Of a DNA stretch of 64,000 nt, positions 25,736-34,937 are shown in pieces. Under the pieces are notes generated by a model. The model had not been told where the DNA came from. It saw only the letters and a list, made by a program, of their open reading frames with translations, and ran no database searches. The translations under genes and the position numbers were made by a program. Where the stretch lies: NCBI GenBank assembly GCA_002840285.1, contig PHAE01000002.1, positions 62,001 through 126,000 of the forward strand, in the 5' to 3' direction. Within the stretch, counting starts at the first letter, position 1. Each line of letters begins with the position of its first letter. Source of the DNA: Firmicutes bacterium HGW-Firmicutes-11. Its GTDB lineage: Bacteria; Bacillota; Clostridia; Peptostreptococcales; Anaerovoracaceae.

Positions 25736-26758
25736 TCAATCAACTTCTTCCGGAAGAGAGATCTCTCCACGCAGGTCCAGCGTCATGCCCTGGCGCACGG
25801 TCTCCGGCTCGCAGCTGATGCTGAGGAGATGGTAGAGCTTTGTGACTGCCGCTTCTACTGTCAGGTCGTATCCGCTGACTGCACCTGCTTCCACAAGATC
25901 GCTGCTACTTTCATACTCGCCAAGGATCGCTGATCCTCGAACGCACTGGGTGCACACTACGATCACAGTGCCATTGGCCGCGGCCTTTTCCATCAAGCCA
26001 AGCAAAGCGCCATGGCTGTCCGGAATGTTTCCGGCACCAAAAGCCTCGATCACGATCCCCTTCAGATCCGGCGTCAATATGTTCTCAAAAAGATCGAACT
26101 GTATCCCCGGGAACATCTTCAACACAGCGATTTTTTGCTCGCCGAAGGGCTGGAAACGCAAACCCCTCATTTTTGGTCTGCGCAGGAGAGATCGGTTGAT
26201 CATGATCCGCGTTTCCGCATCGGCGAGAGGCGGAAGGTTTGGTGAGTCGAATGCAATAAAATCATCAGAACTGATCTTTGTCGTACGATTGCCGCGGAAC
26301 AACTTGTTTCGAAAAAAAAGACAAACCTCGGGGATGTCTTCAGTAGCCAGCAATAACGCTGTAACCAGGTTGTCACGGGCATCGTTTCTCAGTTCAACGA
26401 TCGGGATCTGCGATCCGGTCAAAATGACTGGTTTATCCAGTCCGTCAAGCATGAAGGAGAGCGCTGAAGCAGTATAGGCCATAGTGTCCGTCCCATGAAG
26501 GATCACAAAACCATCGTAGTCTTCATAGCGCTTCTCAATATCCGCCGCGATCTTGACCCACTCTTTAACAGCGATGCTGGAAGAATCCAAGAGTGGATCG
26601 TATTCGATCAAATCAAAGGATGGCATCTCATCCTCGTTCAAGGCGCAGATCTGACAGAGCGCCTGCTCAATAAAACCTCGAACCGGAGCATAGCCGTTTT
26701 CGGTTTTCGTCATGCTGATCGTTCCACCAGTATTGATGATGCAAACCTTCTTTTTCAA
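25736..26758 (-). CDS. ansA: L-asparaginase (type I, cytoplasmic)
   Basis: The enzyme hydrolyses asparagine to aspartate and ammonia. The first catalytic threonine is in INTGGTISMT near the N terminus and the second in VILHGTDTMAYTAS (near residue 90). There is no signal peptide, consistent with a cytoplasmic enzyme. A TTG start at 26758 is chosen because GGAGGAGG precedes it; the longer frame to 26845 runs into livF. It is the last gene of the livKHMGF operon, 22 bases after livF, which suggests that the transporter brings in its substrate or that both serve amino acid catabolism. Confidence 0.92.
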   Translation of the reverse strand: MKKKVCIINTGGTISMTKTENGYAPVRGFIEQALCQICALNEDEMPSFDLIEYDPLLDSSSIAVKEWVKIAADIEKRYEDYDGFVILHGTDTMAYTASALSFMLDGLDKPVILTGSQIPIVELRNDARDNLVTALLLATEDIPEVCLFFRNKLFRGNRTTKISSDDFIAFDSPNLPPLADAETRIMINRSLLRRPKMRGLRFQPFGEQKIAVLKMFPGIQFDLFENILTPDLKGIVIEAFGAGNIPDSHGALLGLMEKAAANGTVIVVCTQCVRGSAILGEYESSSDLVEAGAVSGYDLTVEAAVTKLYHLLSISCEPETVRQGMTLDLRGEISLPEEVD

Positions 26759-26780
26759 AGCTCCTCCTCCGATCCCGGAT

Positions 26781-27506
26781 TCAGGATTTCTTCTGCTTGC
26801 CCAGATAGGCTTCTTTGATGCTCTCGTTTGCCAATAGTTCCGCACCGGTTCCTTGCATGGTGATGACGCCGGTTTCCATGACGTATCCCCAATCGGCGAT
26901 CTTTAGAGCATGATTGGCGTTCTGTTCGATCAGAAGGACCGTGATGCCTTCTTCGTTGATCGTCTTTATAATGTTAAAAATATCTTTCACGATCAGAGGC
27001 GCCAGTCCAAGTGAGGGCTCGTCCATCATCAGCAGTTTCGGCCGACTCATAAGAGCCCTTCCGACGGCAAGCATCTGCTGTTCTCCTCCGGAAAGCGTTC
27101 CTGCCAGCTGCCATTCCCGCTCCTTCAGACGAGGGAACAATTCAAACACACGAGCCAGATCGTCATCCAATTTGTGATGGTGTACATATGCACCGATTTT
27201 CAAGTTTTCCAAAACTGTCAGGTTGGCAAATACCCGACGCCCTTCCGGAACCAGCGTGATACCCATCGGTACGATATCGTCAGGCGCTTTTCCCAGGAGC
27301 TCGACTCCGTCGAATCGTATGGAGCCTTCTTTGGCTTTTACAACTCCTGCGATCGTGCGCAGTGTTGTGCTTTTTCCTGCTCCGTTGGATCCGATCAGCG
27401 TCACGATCTTGCCTTTCGGCACCTCGAGAGAAATGCCCTTCACGGCTTTGATTCCGCCGTACTCCACCTTTAGTCCGGAAATGGATAGGTAGCTGTTAGT
27501 GTCCAT
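26781..27506 (-). CDS. livF: Branched-chain amino acid ABC transporter ATPase LivF
   Basis: The 241-residue ATPase has Walker A GSNGAGKST, signature LSGGEQQMLAVGRALM and Walker B LLMMDEPSLGLAP. These features and the short length match LivF. It energises uptake through LivH and LivM at the cytoplasmic face. It overlaps livG by 11 bases. Confidence 0.95.
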   Translation of the reverse strand: MDTNSYLSISGLKVEYGGIKAVKGISLEVPKGKIVTLIGSNGAGKSTTLRTIAGVVKAKEGSIRFDGVELLGKAPDDIVPMGITLVPEGRRVFANLTVLENLKIGAYVHHHKLDDDLARVFELFPRLKEREWQLAGTLSGGEQQMLAVGRALMSRPKLLMMDEPSLGLAPLIVKDIFNIIKTINEEGITVLLIEQNANHALKIADWGYVMETGVITMQGTGAELLANESIKEAYLGKQKKS

Positions 27507-28341
27507 CTTCGTCCACCCCCAAATACGCGTCGATGACGTGTTGATTGTTTTGTATTTCGCCCGGCGTTCCTGTAGCGATCAGCTTGCCAAAATCCAGGAC
27601 ATAGATCCGGTCGGAAATCTCCATGACAAGATTCATGTGATGCTCGATCATCAGTACGGTAAGGTGGAATTCCTCTTTCAGTCTGTGGATAAAAGCAGTC
27701 AGATCGTTTGTTTCTTGAGGGTTCATCCCTGCTGCAGGCTCGTCCAACAAGAGAAGTGAAGGATTCGTCGCCATGGCGCGGGCGATCTCCAGTCGACGTT
27801 GCTTGCCGTAGGGAAGCGAGCTGGAAATCTCATCCTTCGTATCTGCCAGGTCGAGTATCTCAAGAAGTTCCATGGACTGTTGCCTCATTTCCTTCTCTTC
27901 GTTGTGATTCAACATGCAGGTTGCTGAAAACAACCCTGCTCTCATGTTCATGTGCTTTGCGATCAGAACGTTTTCGAATACAGTCAAGTCTTTGAACAGT
28001 CTTATGTTTTGGAAGGTTCTGGCGATCCCCATCTTTGTGATACGATCCGGTGTCTTCTGTATGACTTTGTCGTATTTTCCCAGGTGCTCGCCGGCATACA
28101 GCTTGGTCATTTTGCCCTGAGGATGATTGCTGATGATCGTTTCGCCGTGAAAAGACACTTCTCCATTGGTGGGAGCATAGACACCTGTGATCACATTGAA
28201 CGCAGTAGTTTTACCGGCGCCGTTGGGACCGATGATCGCCACGATCTCTCCCGGCCTTACTTCCATCGAGAGGTTGTTGACAGCGATGACTCCGCCAAAC
28301 TGCATCGTGACATCCGTTAGATTCAATACTGTATCAGACAT
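27496..28341 (-). CDS. livG: Branched-chain amino acid ABC transporter ATPase LivG
   Basis: The 281-residue ATPase has Walker A GPNGAGKTT, signature LPYGKQRRLEIARAMA and Walker B LLLLDEPAAGMNP. The LPYGKQR signature variant is characteristic of LivG. Its start overlaps the end of livM by 8 bases. Confidence 0.95.
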   Translation of the reverse strand: MSDTVLNLTDVTMQFGGVIAVNNLSMEVRPGEIVAIIGPNGAGKTTAFNVITGVYAPTNGEVSFHGETIISNHPQGKMTKLYAGEHLGKYDKVIQKTPDRITKMGIARTFQNIRLFKDLTVFENVLIAKHMNMRAGLFSATCMLNHNEEKEMRQQSMELLEILDLADTKDEISSSLPYGKQRRLEIARAMATNPSLLLLDEPAAGMNPQETNDLTAFIHRLKEEFHLTVLMIEHHMNLVMEISDRIYVLDFGKLIATGTPGEIQNNQHVIDAYLGVDEDGH

Positions 28342-29440
28342 CGCGCTTCACCTCCTCTCCCGAAGGTTTTCGCCATCGCAAGTACAGATGTTTTCGCAGG
28401 AAATTGTAGATCCCGTCCCAAGAGAATTCTCTGGTACCCATCAAACCTTTTCGGTAATACAACACGACCGCCATCAGGATCAGTGAGAAAATGACCATCC
28501 GAAACCCGGAGCGGAACAGCGGCACTGAAAACCCGCCGACGACTAGGGGATTGTCGAAAAACCGAAGCCACTCCCTGCCGGCTGTCATCAAAAAAGCCCC
28601 AAATACACTTCCTGTGACGCTACCGATCCCTCCCAGTACGACGATCAAAAGGATGTCGAAGGTCAGGCCGATCTGAAAGCTCTTGGAGTCGATGGAACGC
28701 ATGTAGACTGCAAGCATACCGCCACTGACACCAGTGAAAAAACAGCTGATGACGAAAGCCATCTGCTTGTGCTTGGAGAGATTGATGCCCATTGCCTCGG
28801 CTGCGGTCTCATCCTCCCGGATCGCCTTGAACGCACGTCCATAGGAGGAGCGGAGAATCATGACCATGAGCAATATGCAAAGAGCGGAGACGCCGAAGAC
28901 CATAAAGGTCGACGGAAACCCGGGGATACTTTTCAATCCATAGGAACCGTTGGTGATGCGATCCAGTTGGGGGGCGGCTATGAATGCACGAATGATCTCG
29001 GAAAATCCCAGGGTCGCAATAGCCAAATAGTCGCTTTTTAGCCGCAGGACCGGATAGCCGATCAGCAACCCCATAAAGGCAGCGAAGATACCTGCCAGTA
29101 TCAAGGCCGCCCATAGCGGCAAATACGCATTTGCCAAGCCATCGGCAATGCCGTTGATGTAATAGACAGCTGCCCTGCTTTCCACAGGAATGGTTAGAAT
29201 CGCGACAGTGTAAGCGCCGATAGCCATAAATCCGGCTTGTCCCAGCGAAAAGAGACCGGTGAAACCAGTCAGCAAATTCATCGCTACCGCAACAACTGCA
29301 TAGATCGCGCTTCTTTCCAGAATCGACAGCGCATAGCTGTAATCACTTCGATTGGCATCCAGGTAAGAAAGTCCCAGAATCGCCACGACAACGAGCGCGA
29401 CCGATAAGATAATTTTTGTCTTCTGATCCAATTTCTTCAT
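28334..29440 (-). CDS. livM: Branched-chain amino acid ABC transporter permease LivM
   Basis: The 368-residue membrane protein has about 9-10 transmembrane segments and the LivM signatures NLLTGFTGLFSLGQAGFMA and RLKSDYLAIATLGFSEI. The cytoplasmic coupling region RAFKAIREDETAAEAMGI is also clear. A charged C-terminal tail of about 40 residues extends past the last helix. Its start overlaps livH by 4 bases. Confidence 0.95.
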   Translation of the reverse strand: MKKLDQKTKIILSVALVVVAILGLSYLDANRSDYSYALSILERSAIYAVVAVAMNLLTGFTGLFSLGQAGFMAIGAYTVAILTIPVESRAAVYYINGIADGLANAYLPLWAALILAGIFAAFMGLLIGYPVLRLKSDYLAIATLGFSEIIRAFIAAPQLDRITNGSYGLKSIPGFPSTFMVFGVSALCILLMVMILRSSYGRAFKAIREDETAAEAMGINLSKHKQMAFVISCFFTGVSGGMLAVYMRSIDSKSFQIGLTFDILLIVVLGGIGSVTGSVFGAFLMTAGREWLRFFDNPLVVGGFSVPLFRSGFRMVIFSLILMAVVLYYRKGLMGTREFSWDGIYNFLRKHLYLRWRKPSGEEVKRDV

Positions 29441-30318
29441 ACTTTATCCGTCACTTTCTCGCCAAACAATCCGGTAGGCCGGAACAGAAGCATGACGATC
29501 AAAATTGCAAAGGTGAAGGCATCACTGAAGGTGGAATACCCCATAGCAACAAGAGCGGTCTCCCCCAGGCCCAGAATAAAGCCGCCGATCACCGCTCCCG
29601 GAATGCTGCCAATGCCGCCAAGAACCGCAGCAACAAAGCACTTGAGTCCCGGAAGCATGCCGCTGAACGGAAATACAGTCATACGATCCGTGAAATACAG
29701 GATGGAACCGATGGCAGCCAGCAAGGAGCCGACGACAAAGGTCACGCTGATGACCTGATTGATTTTGATCCCCATCAGTTGGGATGTTTCGAAGTCTTTC
29801 GAAACCGCTCGCATTGCCATACCGATTTTTGAATGGTTGATGAGCAAAATCAACAAGTAGACCAGTACCAAAGTCAGGACTGGTGTGATTATGGTAACCA
29901 GAGAAGCAGACAGTTCGCCGATCTGGAAGATCTTCTTAAGGAATGGAATGGAAGGATAACCTCTGGGCAAAGCCGTAAAGAGATAGGTTGCCAGATTCTG
30001 AAGCAGGTAGGATACGCCGATGGCGGAGATCATGATCGACATCCGCGGAGCGCTTCTCAGAGGTTTGTAGGCGACCCTCTCGATCAGTACTCCCAGCAGT
30101 ATGGTTGCGATCAAAACGATGGGCACCGCCACATACCAAGGAAACGATGCGATGGCGAAGATCATGAAATAACCTGCCATCATAAAAATATCGCCGTGAG
30201 CGAAATTGATAAGACGTAATATTCCGTATACCATGGTATAACCGATAGCAATAAGGGCATAGGCCCCGCCAAGGGAGATACCGGTCAACCCGTGTTGCAA
30301 CAAGGTGTTGATTGCCAT
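29437..30318 (-). CDS. livH: Branched-chain amino acid ABC transporter permease LivH
   Basis: The 293-residue membrane protein has about 8 transmembrane segments and the LivH patterns GGAYALIAIGYTMVYGILRL, INFAHGD and the coupling segment MAMRAVSKDFETSQLMGI. It pairs with LivM to form the channel. It is separated from livK by a perfect hairpin at 30369-30399. Confidence 0.95.
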   Translation of the reverse strand: MAINTLLQHGLTGISLGGAYALIAIGYTMVYGILRLINFAHGDIFMMAGYFMIFAIASFPWYVAVPIVLIATILLGVLIERVAYKPLRSAPRMSIMISAIGVSYLLQNLATYLFTALPRGYPSIPFLKKIFQIGELSASLVTIITPVLTLVLVYLLILLINHSKIGMAMRAVSKDFETSQLMGIKINQVISVTFVVGSLLAAIGSILYFTDRMTVFPFSGMLPGLKCFVAAVLGGIGSIPGAVIGGFILGLGETALVAMGYSTFSDAFTFAILIVMLLFRPTGLFGEKVTDKV

Positions 30319-30368
30319 GTGTAACTCTCTCCTGAACTGTCTTCGCTAAGAAGACGGGATGGATAGAA

Positions 30369-30399
30369 ATTGAGTGGGAGTGCGACACTCCCACTCAAT
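30369..30399 (-). terminator. Intercistronic hairpin between livK and livH
   Basis: ATTGAGTGGGAGTG and CACTCCCACTCAAT form a perfect 14-bp stem with a 3-base loop. It is followed by only a short T-rich stretch, so it may act as a partial terminator or protect the livK mRNA 3' end. Either would give more binding protein than permease. Confidence 0.65.
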
Positions 30400-30423
30400 A
30401 GCATCAATGATTCACAGGTTCAA

Positions 30424-31602
30424 TTATTCGACCGAAACGGTCATGAGGAACTTGAACTGTCCGTTTTCTACTGTCTTGATGAAAGCCATGTCCTTGTTGG
30501 CATCGCCGACTTCGTTGAAGCTGATCGCTCCAGTTACGCCAACGACGGATACACCTTTCAGCGCATCGCGGATCGCTACAGTATCAGTGGTGGTGCCGGC
30601 GGCTTCGATCGCTGCAATCACGGTCAGATAGGCATCATATCCCAGCGCGGAAACTGCAGGAATGATTTCATCCTGGTTGTTCTCAACGAGATATTCTTTG
30701 AATCCAGTAATAAAGGAAGCGGCCTCATCGGTTGCAGGTTCTGCTTCATCAAAGAAGGTCGAAAGAACGATACCTTCGGCATCAGCTCCTGCATTTTCGA
30801 TGATCGTCGCATTTTCCCATGTGTCGCCGCCCATGATGGGTACGGTGATACCAAGTTCACGGGCTTGCTTGATGATCAGTGGAGCTGTCGTGATGGAAGA
30901 GGGTGCAAATATGACATCCGGGTTGGACGCCTTGATGTTGGTCAGGATCGCTTTGAAGTCGGTCTGGTTGGTCTGGAACTGTTGCTCGGAAACCACAGAA
31001 CCGGCTCCTGCCAAATCGTTGAATGCTGTTACAAAGTAAGATCCAAGTCCGGAAGAGTAGTCGTCACCTAGCTGGGTAATGACGGCTGCTGTCTTGGCTC
31101 CGTTTTGGATGGCATAGTTTGCCATAACAGTGCCTTGGAACGGATCGAGGAAACAAACACGGAAATAGAAGTCATTTCCTGCTGTGACCTGGGGATTAGT
31201 AGCGGATGCGGCAACTGCAGCAAGATTTGCTTCTGCAAAGATTTCGCCTGCCGCTATGGACACGCCGGAGCCATAGGAACCGATCACGGCGACTACGCCT
31301 TCACTGATCAGTCTCTGTGCTGCGGTAACGGCTTCAGTCTTGTCGGACTTATTGTCTACTTCGACCAATTCGATCGTGTAGGTTTCTCCGTCGATGTCAA
31401 CGGTGGGGTATACTACATTGGCATATCGAATGCCTAGGACTTCCTGGAATCCGCCACCGCCGTTTTCACCGGTCACTGGCTCAAATACACCGATCTTGAT
31501 GACTTTTGGCTCTTCTTCGCCGCCGGTTTCTCCGGAACCGCATCCTGCCAAACTGCCGATCACCAGCAGCATTATGAGGACAACTGCAACCATTTTTTTC
31601 AT
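30424..31602 (-). CDS. livK: Branched-chain-type amino acid ABC transporter substrate-binding lipoprotein LivK
   Basis: The 392-residue protein has a lipoprotein signal (hydrophobic stretch, then SLAGC with the lipidated Cys near residue 21) and a periplasmic-binding-type fold of the Leu/Ile/Val family (GGFQEVLGIRYANVVY, GSYGSGVSIAAGEIFAEA). It would be anchored outside the membrane and deliver an amino acid to LivHM. The ATG at 31602 follows GGAGG; the longer frame upstream is not used. Exact ligand is not fixed by sequence; asparagine is worth considering because of the linked asparaginase. Confidence 0.93.
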   Translation of the reverse strand: MKKMVAVVLIMLLVIGSLAGCGSGETGGEEEPKVIKIGVFEPVTGENGGGGFQEVLGIRYANVVYPTVDIDGETYTIELVEVDNKSDKTEAVTAAQRLISEGVVAVIGSYGSGVSIAAGEIFAEANLAAVAASATNPQVTAGNDFYFRVCFLDPFQGTVMANYAIQNGAKTAAVITQLGDDYSSGLGSYFVTAFNDLAGAGSVVSEQQFQTNQTDFKAILTNIKASNPDVIFAPSSITTAPLIIKQARELGITVPIMGGDTWENATIIENAGADAEGIVLSTFFDEAEPATDEAASFITGFKEYLVENNQDEIIPAVSALGYDAYLTVIAAIEAAGTTTDTVAIRDALKGVSVVGVTGAISFNEVGDANKDMAFIKTVENGQFKFLMTVSVE

Positions 31603-31678
31603 ACGAGTACTACCTCCATAGTAACTGAGTTTGGCGGACGCGGACTGCGCCACACCGCTTGATCCACTAACAGGTATA

Positions 31679-31707
31679 ATTATAGTGCTTTTTTCAAATT
31701 TGTACAA
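31679..31707 (-). promoter_or_regulatory. Promoter of the livKHMGF-ansA operon
   Basis: TTGTAC (31707-31702), a 17-base spacer and TATAAT (31684-31679) on the minus strand, 77 bases upstream of the livK start. Confidence 0.8.
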
Positions 31708-31733
31708 GAAAAATGTCTGGTTCCAAGGCATGA

Positions 31734-31764
31734 AAAAGGCCGGGCTCAACATGCCCGACCTTTT
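31734..31764 (-). terminator. Terminator downstream of the PrcB-like lipoprotein gene
   Basis: On the minus strand AAAGGTCGGGC and GCCCGGCCTTT form a stem around a 7-base loop, followed by TTTTTC. It separates this gene from the livK promoter. Confidence 0.8.
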
Positions 31765-31772
31765 ATTCTATT

Positions 31773-32327
31773 TTACTTCTCGTATTCGGCATCTTCTCCG
31801 GCTTCGGCTTTGATGTCCTCAAAGCTGACCTCGATCTCGCCTGCCATGTAATCGCTACGCGAGAGCTCTATGAAGATATGCCACTCTGCCATATCTGCCG
31901 TTCCGATCTCGGGAAGGATCCGATCGATGGCGATTTCCATCCCGGTTTCCTGTTTTCTCACTGCGGTCACTTCGTGGCGGTTGGAGCCGCTATTTTCCTC
32001 AAGGAGCACCAATATAAGCACGCCCTCAGAGAAGTATGCCTCGTCGTATCGGTCGGTCACGTCCCACTGGGCCAAATCGTAGAGATCCAGGTTCTCATCG
32101 TGATACGTATTCAGGGCTTCCACGCTCTCGACGACAGTTACCACCGGATAGTCCACATCCTCATGATATCCGTTGGTACGGATATACTGGGCGATGAATC
32201 CGACGTCCCGACCCGCTGGATCAGGGGTTTCGACCGGGTCTTTGTCCTTTGGTTGGCAGGCACTGGCGAAGAGTCCGAATGCCATCATGAACACGATCAG
32301 CAGGATCATGTATTTTTTTTGTTTCAT
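31773..32327 (-). CDS. Lipoprotein, possibly with a PrcB-like C-terminal domain
   Basis: The 184-residue protein has a signal with the lipobox FASAC (Cys near 24), then a Pro/Asp/Lys-rich linker and a globular region. The C-terminal part (YFSEGVLILVLLEENSGS, then VTAVRKQETG) resembles the PrcB C-terminal family first seen in protease-complex subunits; this match is by eye. The N-terminal half is not recognised. It follows the exported amidohydrolase gene by 79 bases on the same strand and may share a transcript with it. Confidence 0.6.
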   Translation of the reverse strand: MKQKKYMILLIVFMMAFGLFASACQPKDKDPVETPDPAGRDVGFIAQYIRTNGYHEDVDYPVVTVVESVEALNTYHDENLDLYDLAQWDVTDRYDEAYFSEGVLILVLLEENSGSNRHEVTAVRKQETGMEIAIDRILPEIGTADMAEWHIFIELSRSDYMAGEIEVSFEDIKAEAGEDAEYEK

Positions 32328-32406
32328 AACGCAACCTCCTGTTCTGCAATAATACTCTTGCTATCAATAAGACGTCGATTGCAGCGGATTTGTTCACGCG
32401 GTTTTA

Positions 32407-34179
32407 TCAGGGTTTGGTGTATACGGTTTTTCCTTTGAGAATGGTTTCCAGCACCTGTGTCTTGTCGATGTCAAGCGGATCGATTTCAAATATATTCTGA
32501 TCGACCATGATGAAGTCTGCATTCTTTCCGACTTCGATGCTGCCGGTGGTTGCTTCCCTGAAGTTTTGGAACGCTGCGTTGATGGTAAAGGATTTCACCA
32601 TATCCGTCAGCGACACTCTCTCCTCCTTGTCCAGAAGCCATGTGGGGTCGTCCATGTCCGTGATATCATCCACTTCGTAGAACTCCGCATTGTTCAAATT
32701 TCGGGTCACGCCCACTTCAATTGCCCAGAAAGGATTTGGGAAAGGAGTGACGGAGTGGTCTGAAGAGCTGACCAACAATGCGCCGGCATCAATGAGGGAC
32801 TGCATCGGATATTCCTTTTCCGCCCGCTCTGTGCCTAACAACGGTTGATCCACGACTTCCCACCAATATGGTTCTTTGAACGCCCAGTATGGCTGGAGAT
32901 TTGCGATGACACCGTATTCGGCAAAGCGGGGAATGTCAGCGTCGTCGACCAACTGCAGATGGGTGATCACGTTGCGGTAATCCCCATCCCCGTTTTCATC
33001 CAGGGAAAATTCCATGGCATCCAGTGTTTGTTTGGTTGCCGCATCACCGATAGAATGGACGTGGATCTGGAATCCCTCCTTGTTGCCCAGGGCAAAGGCC
33101 TGATTCATGATATCCGGCTTCCAGAGTGGGGATCCTACATAATCGGGCGCCTGGCCGGCTTCCTCTGTGTATGGAGCAAGAAGATAGCCAGTGACGCCTT
33201 CCACGACGCCGTCGGCAAAGAACTTCAAACTCGTTGCTTTGTAAAATTCTGAAGTGTAAGCATCACGAATCATTTTAGCGTTGTTGATTTGCTCAAGATA
33301 ATCCATGTTGGGATCCATCACCGTGTTCTTCGTGATATAGAGGGTCAGCTCGCCGTTTTTGTCCATTTCCACGAATGGATCCACGGTTGTGACAGACGTG
33401 ATGCCGCTGCTCATGTGAGTGATACCGACATAGCCCAAACTGTGCATGTACTCCTGAAATGCGACATGCGCATCCTTGATCTGCTCATCCGTATATTCTT
33501 GCGCCGGAACCAGATCCCAGGCAAGTTCCTTCAATGTCCCCCACAATTCTCCGTCGGCGGTCTTCTCGATCACTCCACCTTCCGGAGGTACTGTGTCTTT
33601 GGTGATGCCGCAATATTCAAAGGCAGCGGAATTCAACCAGGCAACATGGCCATCGTAGGATCCGATGATGATGGGCTTGTCACTGATAGCGTCGAGGCGT
33701 TCCTTTGTTGGTCCTTTGGAAACCTCTTCACCACTGAATGCACCGATGGAAAAACCGTCGCCATAATACACATCCATGTCCGGATTGGCGGCTACATAGT
33801 CCTCGATGGCCTGCATAGTAGCATCCTCTGTCAGGATACCGTTCAAATTGATGTTATAGAGCTCTGCGTACATCGTTCCCGGAGGATGCAAGTGTGAATC
33901 TGTCATTCCCGGCAACAACATGCCCCCATCAAGATCGTAGACCGTCGTTTCTTCACCGATGTACGGTTCCACATCAGCCGATGCGCCGACGAAGAGTATG
34001 ACTCCATCTTTGACTGCAACAGCTTCTGCCATGGTATCTGCCTCATCGGCAGTGTAGATCACTCCATTGGTCCATACCGAATCGGCATATACCGCTTCTT
34101 CTTCAGGGGCGCAACCCGGAAGACCGAGTCCGACCACTCCCAATACGAGGACTAACGAAATCGCATTCCTGAGTCTCAT
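32407..34179 (-). CDS. Exported amidohydrolase lipoprotein (YtcJ-like)
   Basis: The protein belongs to the amidohydrolase 3 (YtcJ) family of metal-dependent hydrolases. The metal-binding motif is DSHLHPPG (near 95), another ligand histidine is in QIHVHSIGDAAT (near 365), and a late aspartate in SSSDHSVTPFPNP. A lipoprotein signal with LPGC (Cys near 23) shows it acts outside the membrane. Most relatives are cytoplasmic, so export is notable. Two ATGs are close together; the second, 9 bases from GGAGG, is taken. Substrate is unknown, probably a cyclic amide or N-acyl compound. Confidence 0.82.
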   Translation of the reverse strand: MRLRNAISLVLVLGVVGLGLPGCAPEEEAVYADSVWTNGVIYTADEADTMAEAVAVKDGVILFVGASADVEPYIGEETTVYDLDGGMLLPGMTDSHLHPPGTMYAELYNINLNGILTEDATMQAIEDYVAANPDMDVYYGDGFSIGAFSGEEVSKGPTKERLDAISDKPIIIGSYDGHVAWLNSAAFEYCGITKDTVPPEGGVIEKTADGELWGTLKELAWDLVPAQEYTDEQIKDAHVAFQEYMHSLGYVGITHMSSGITSVTTVDPFVEMDKNGELTLYITKNTVMDPNMDYLEQINNAKMIRDAYTSEFYKATSLKFFADGVVEGVTGYLLAPYTEEAGQAPDYVGSPLWKPDIMNQAFALGNKEGFQIHVHSIGDAATKQTLDAMEFSLDENGDGDYRNVITHLQLVDDADIPRFAEYGVIANLQPYWAFKEPYWWEVVDQPLLGTERAEKEYPMQSLIDAGALLVSSSDHSVTPFPNPFWAIEVGVTRNLNNAEFYEVDDITDMDDPTWLLDKEERVSLTDMVKSFTINAAFQNFREATTGSIEVGKNADFIMVDQNIFEIDPLDIDKTQVLETILKGKTVYTKP

Positions 34180-34325
34180 ATTCATTCCCCTCCTACTTCG
34201 AATAGAAAGATTCTACCAAAACTATGGTATCCCAGCGATGTCTTTGTGACAATCACTGACTTGCTTAATTATTTGAATTTTCTTGCTATTCGTAGACCGG
34301 AATCCGTCGCATTTCCCCAGGATCG

Positions 34326-34937
34326 TTAAATTATATAGGGGATGAACATTTTGGTTTTCTCTTGGTAGATTCTGTACTCGTCTCCAAATTCCTCAAGCAT
34401 GTCGGCTTCTTCCCGTTTCGCCAGACGTACATACATGGTGACCATCACCGGATATAACAAAAGCAGAGGGAGTGTCGCCCATTCCACCATCATGCCGAAG
34501 GACAACAACAGCAAACCCGTGTACTGGGGATGTCGGATATAACGATAGATTCCTGTCGTTACCAGGGAACCCTTTCCTGCGTCTTTGGACCAGTACGCTT
34601 TATGGATATGGAACCAACCATTTATGATCAATGTCAGTGCGATGATGGCGCAGGCAATATTGAAATACATGCCGCCAAATCCGATGGTATCGACCAGCGT
34701 ATGCCCCCAGAGGATCCCTTCCGGAAGATTCCTGCCGATGATCCAGGAGATCACCCACATGCTGAAGGGGATTCCATGCATTTCCAGCGCGAAGGCGAAC
34801 ACAAAGGCGAGATAGGCAGCCGCCGGTTTTTTGTCCATTCTTCGGTAGAAGGGGAGAAACAAGAGCACAACTGCATACACTACGATGAAGAACAGTACGC
34901 CAAACCAGTTGTAAAAATGACTCTCCAGCGTTTCCAC
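34326..34937 (-). CDS. Membrane methyltransferase-family protein (isoprenylcysteine/phospholipid methyltransferase-like)
   Basis: The 203-residue protein has about five transmembrane helices and the family hallmark LVTTGIYRYIRHPQYTGLLL (near 128-148), which binds S-adenosylmethionine in ICMT/PEMT-type enzymes. A later EEADMLEEFGDEYRIYQ matches the C-terminal conserved helix. The methyl acceptor is unknown; bacterial members are mostly uncharacterised. It is the last of three closely spaced genes (gaps of 0-3 bases) with the zincin and the small exported protein. Confidence 0.75.
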   Translation of the reverse strand: METLESHFYNWFGVLFFIVVYAVVLLFLPFYRRMDKKPAAAYLAFVFAFALEMHGIPFSMWVISWIIGRNLPEGILWGHTLVDTIGFGGMYFNIACAIIALTLIINGWFHIHKAYWSKDAGKGSLVTTGIYRYIRHPQYTGLLLLSFGMMVEWATLPLLLLYPVMVTMYVRLAKREEADMLEEFGDEYRIYQEKTKMFIPYII

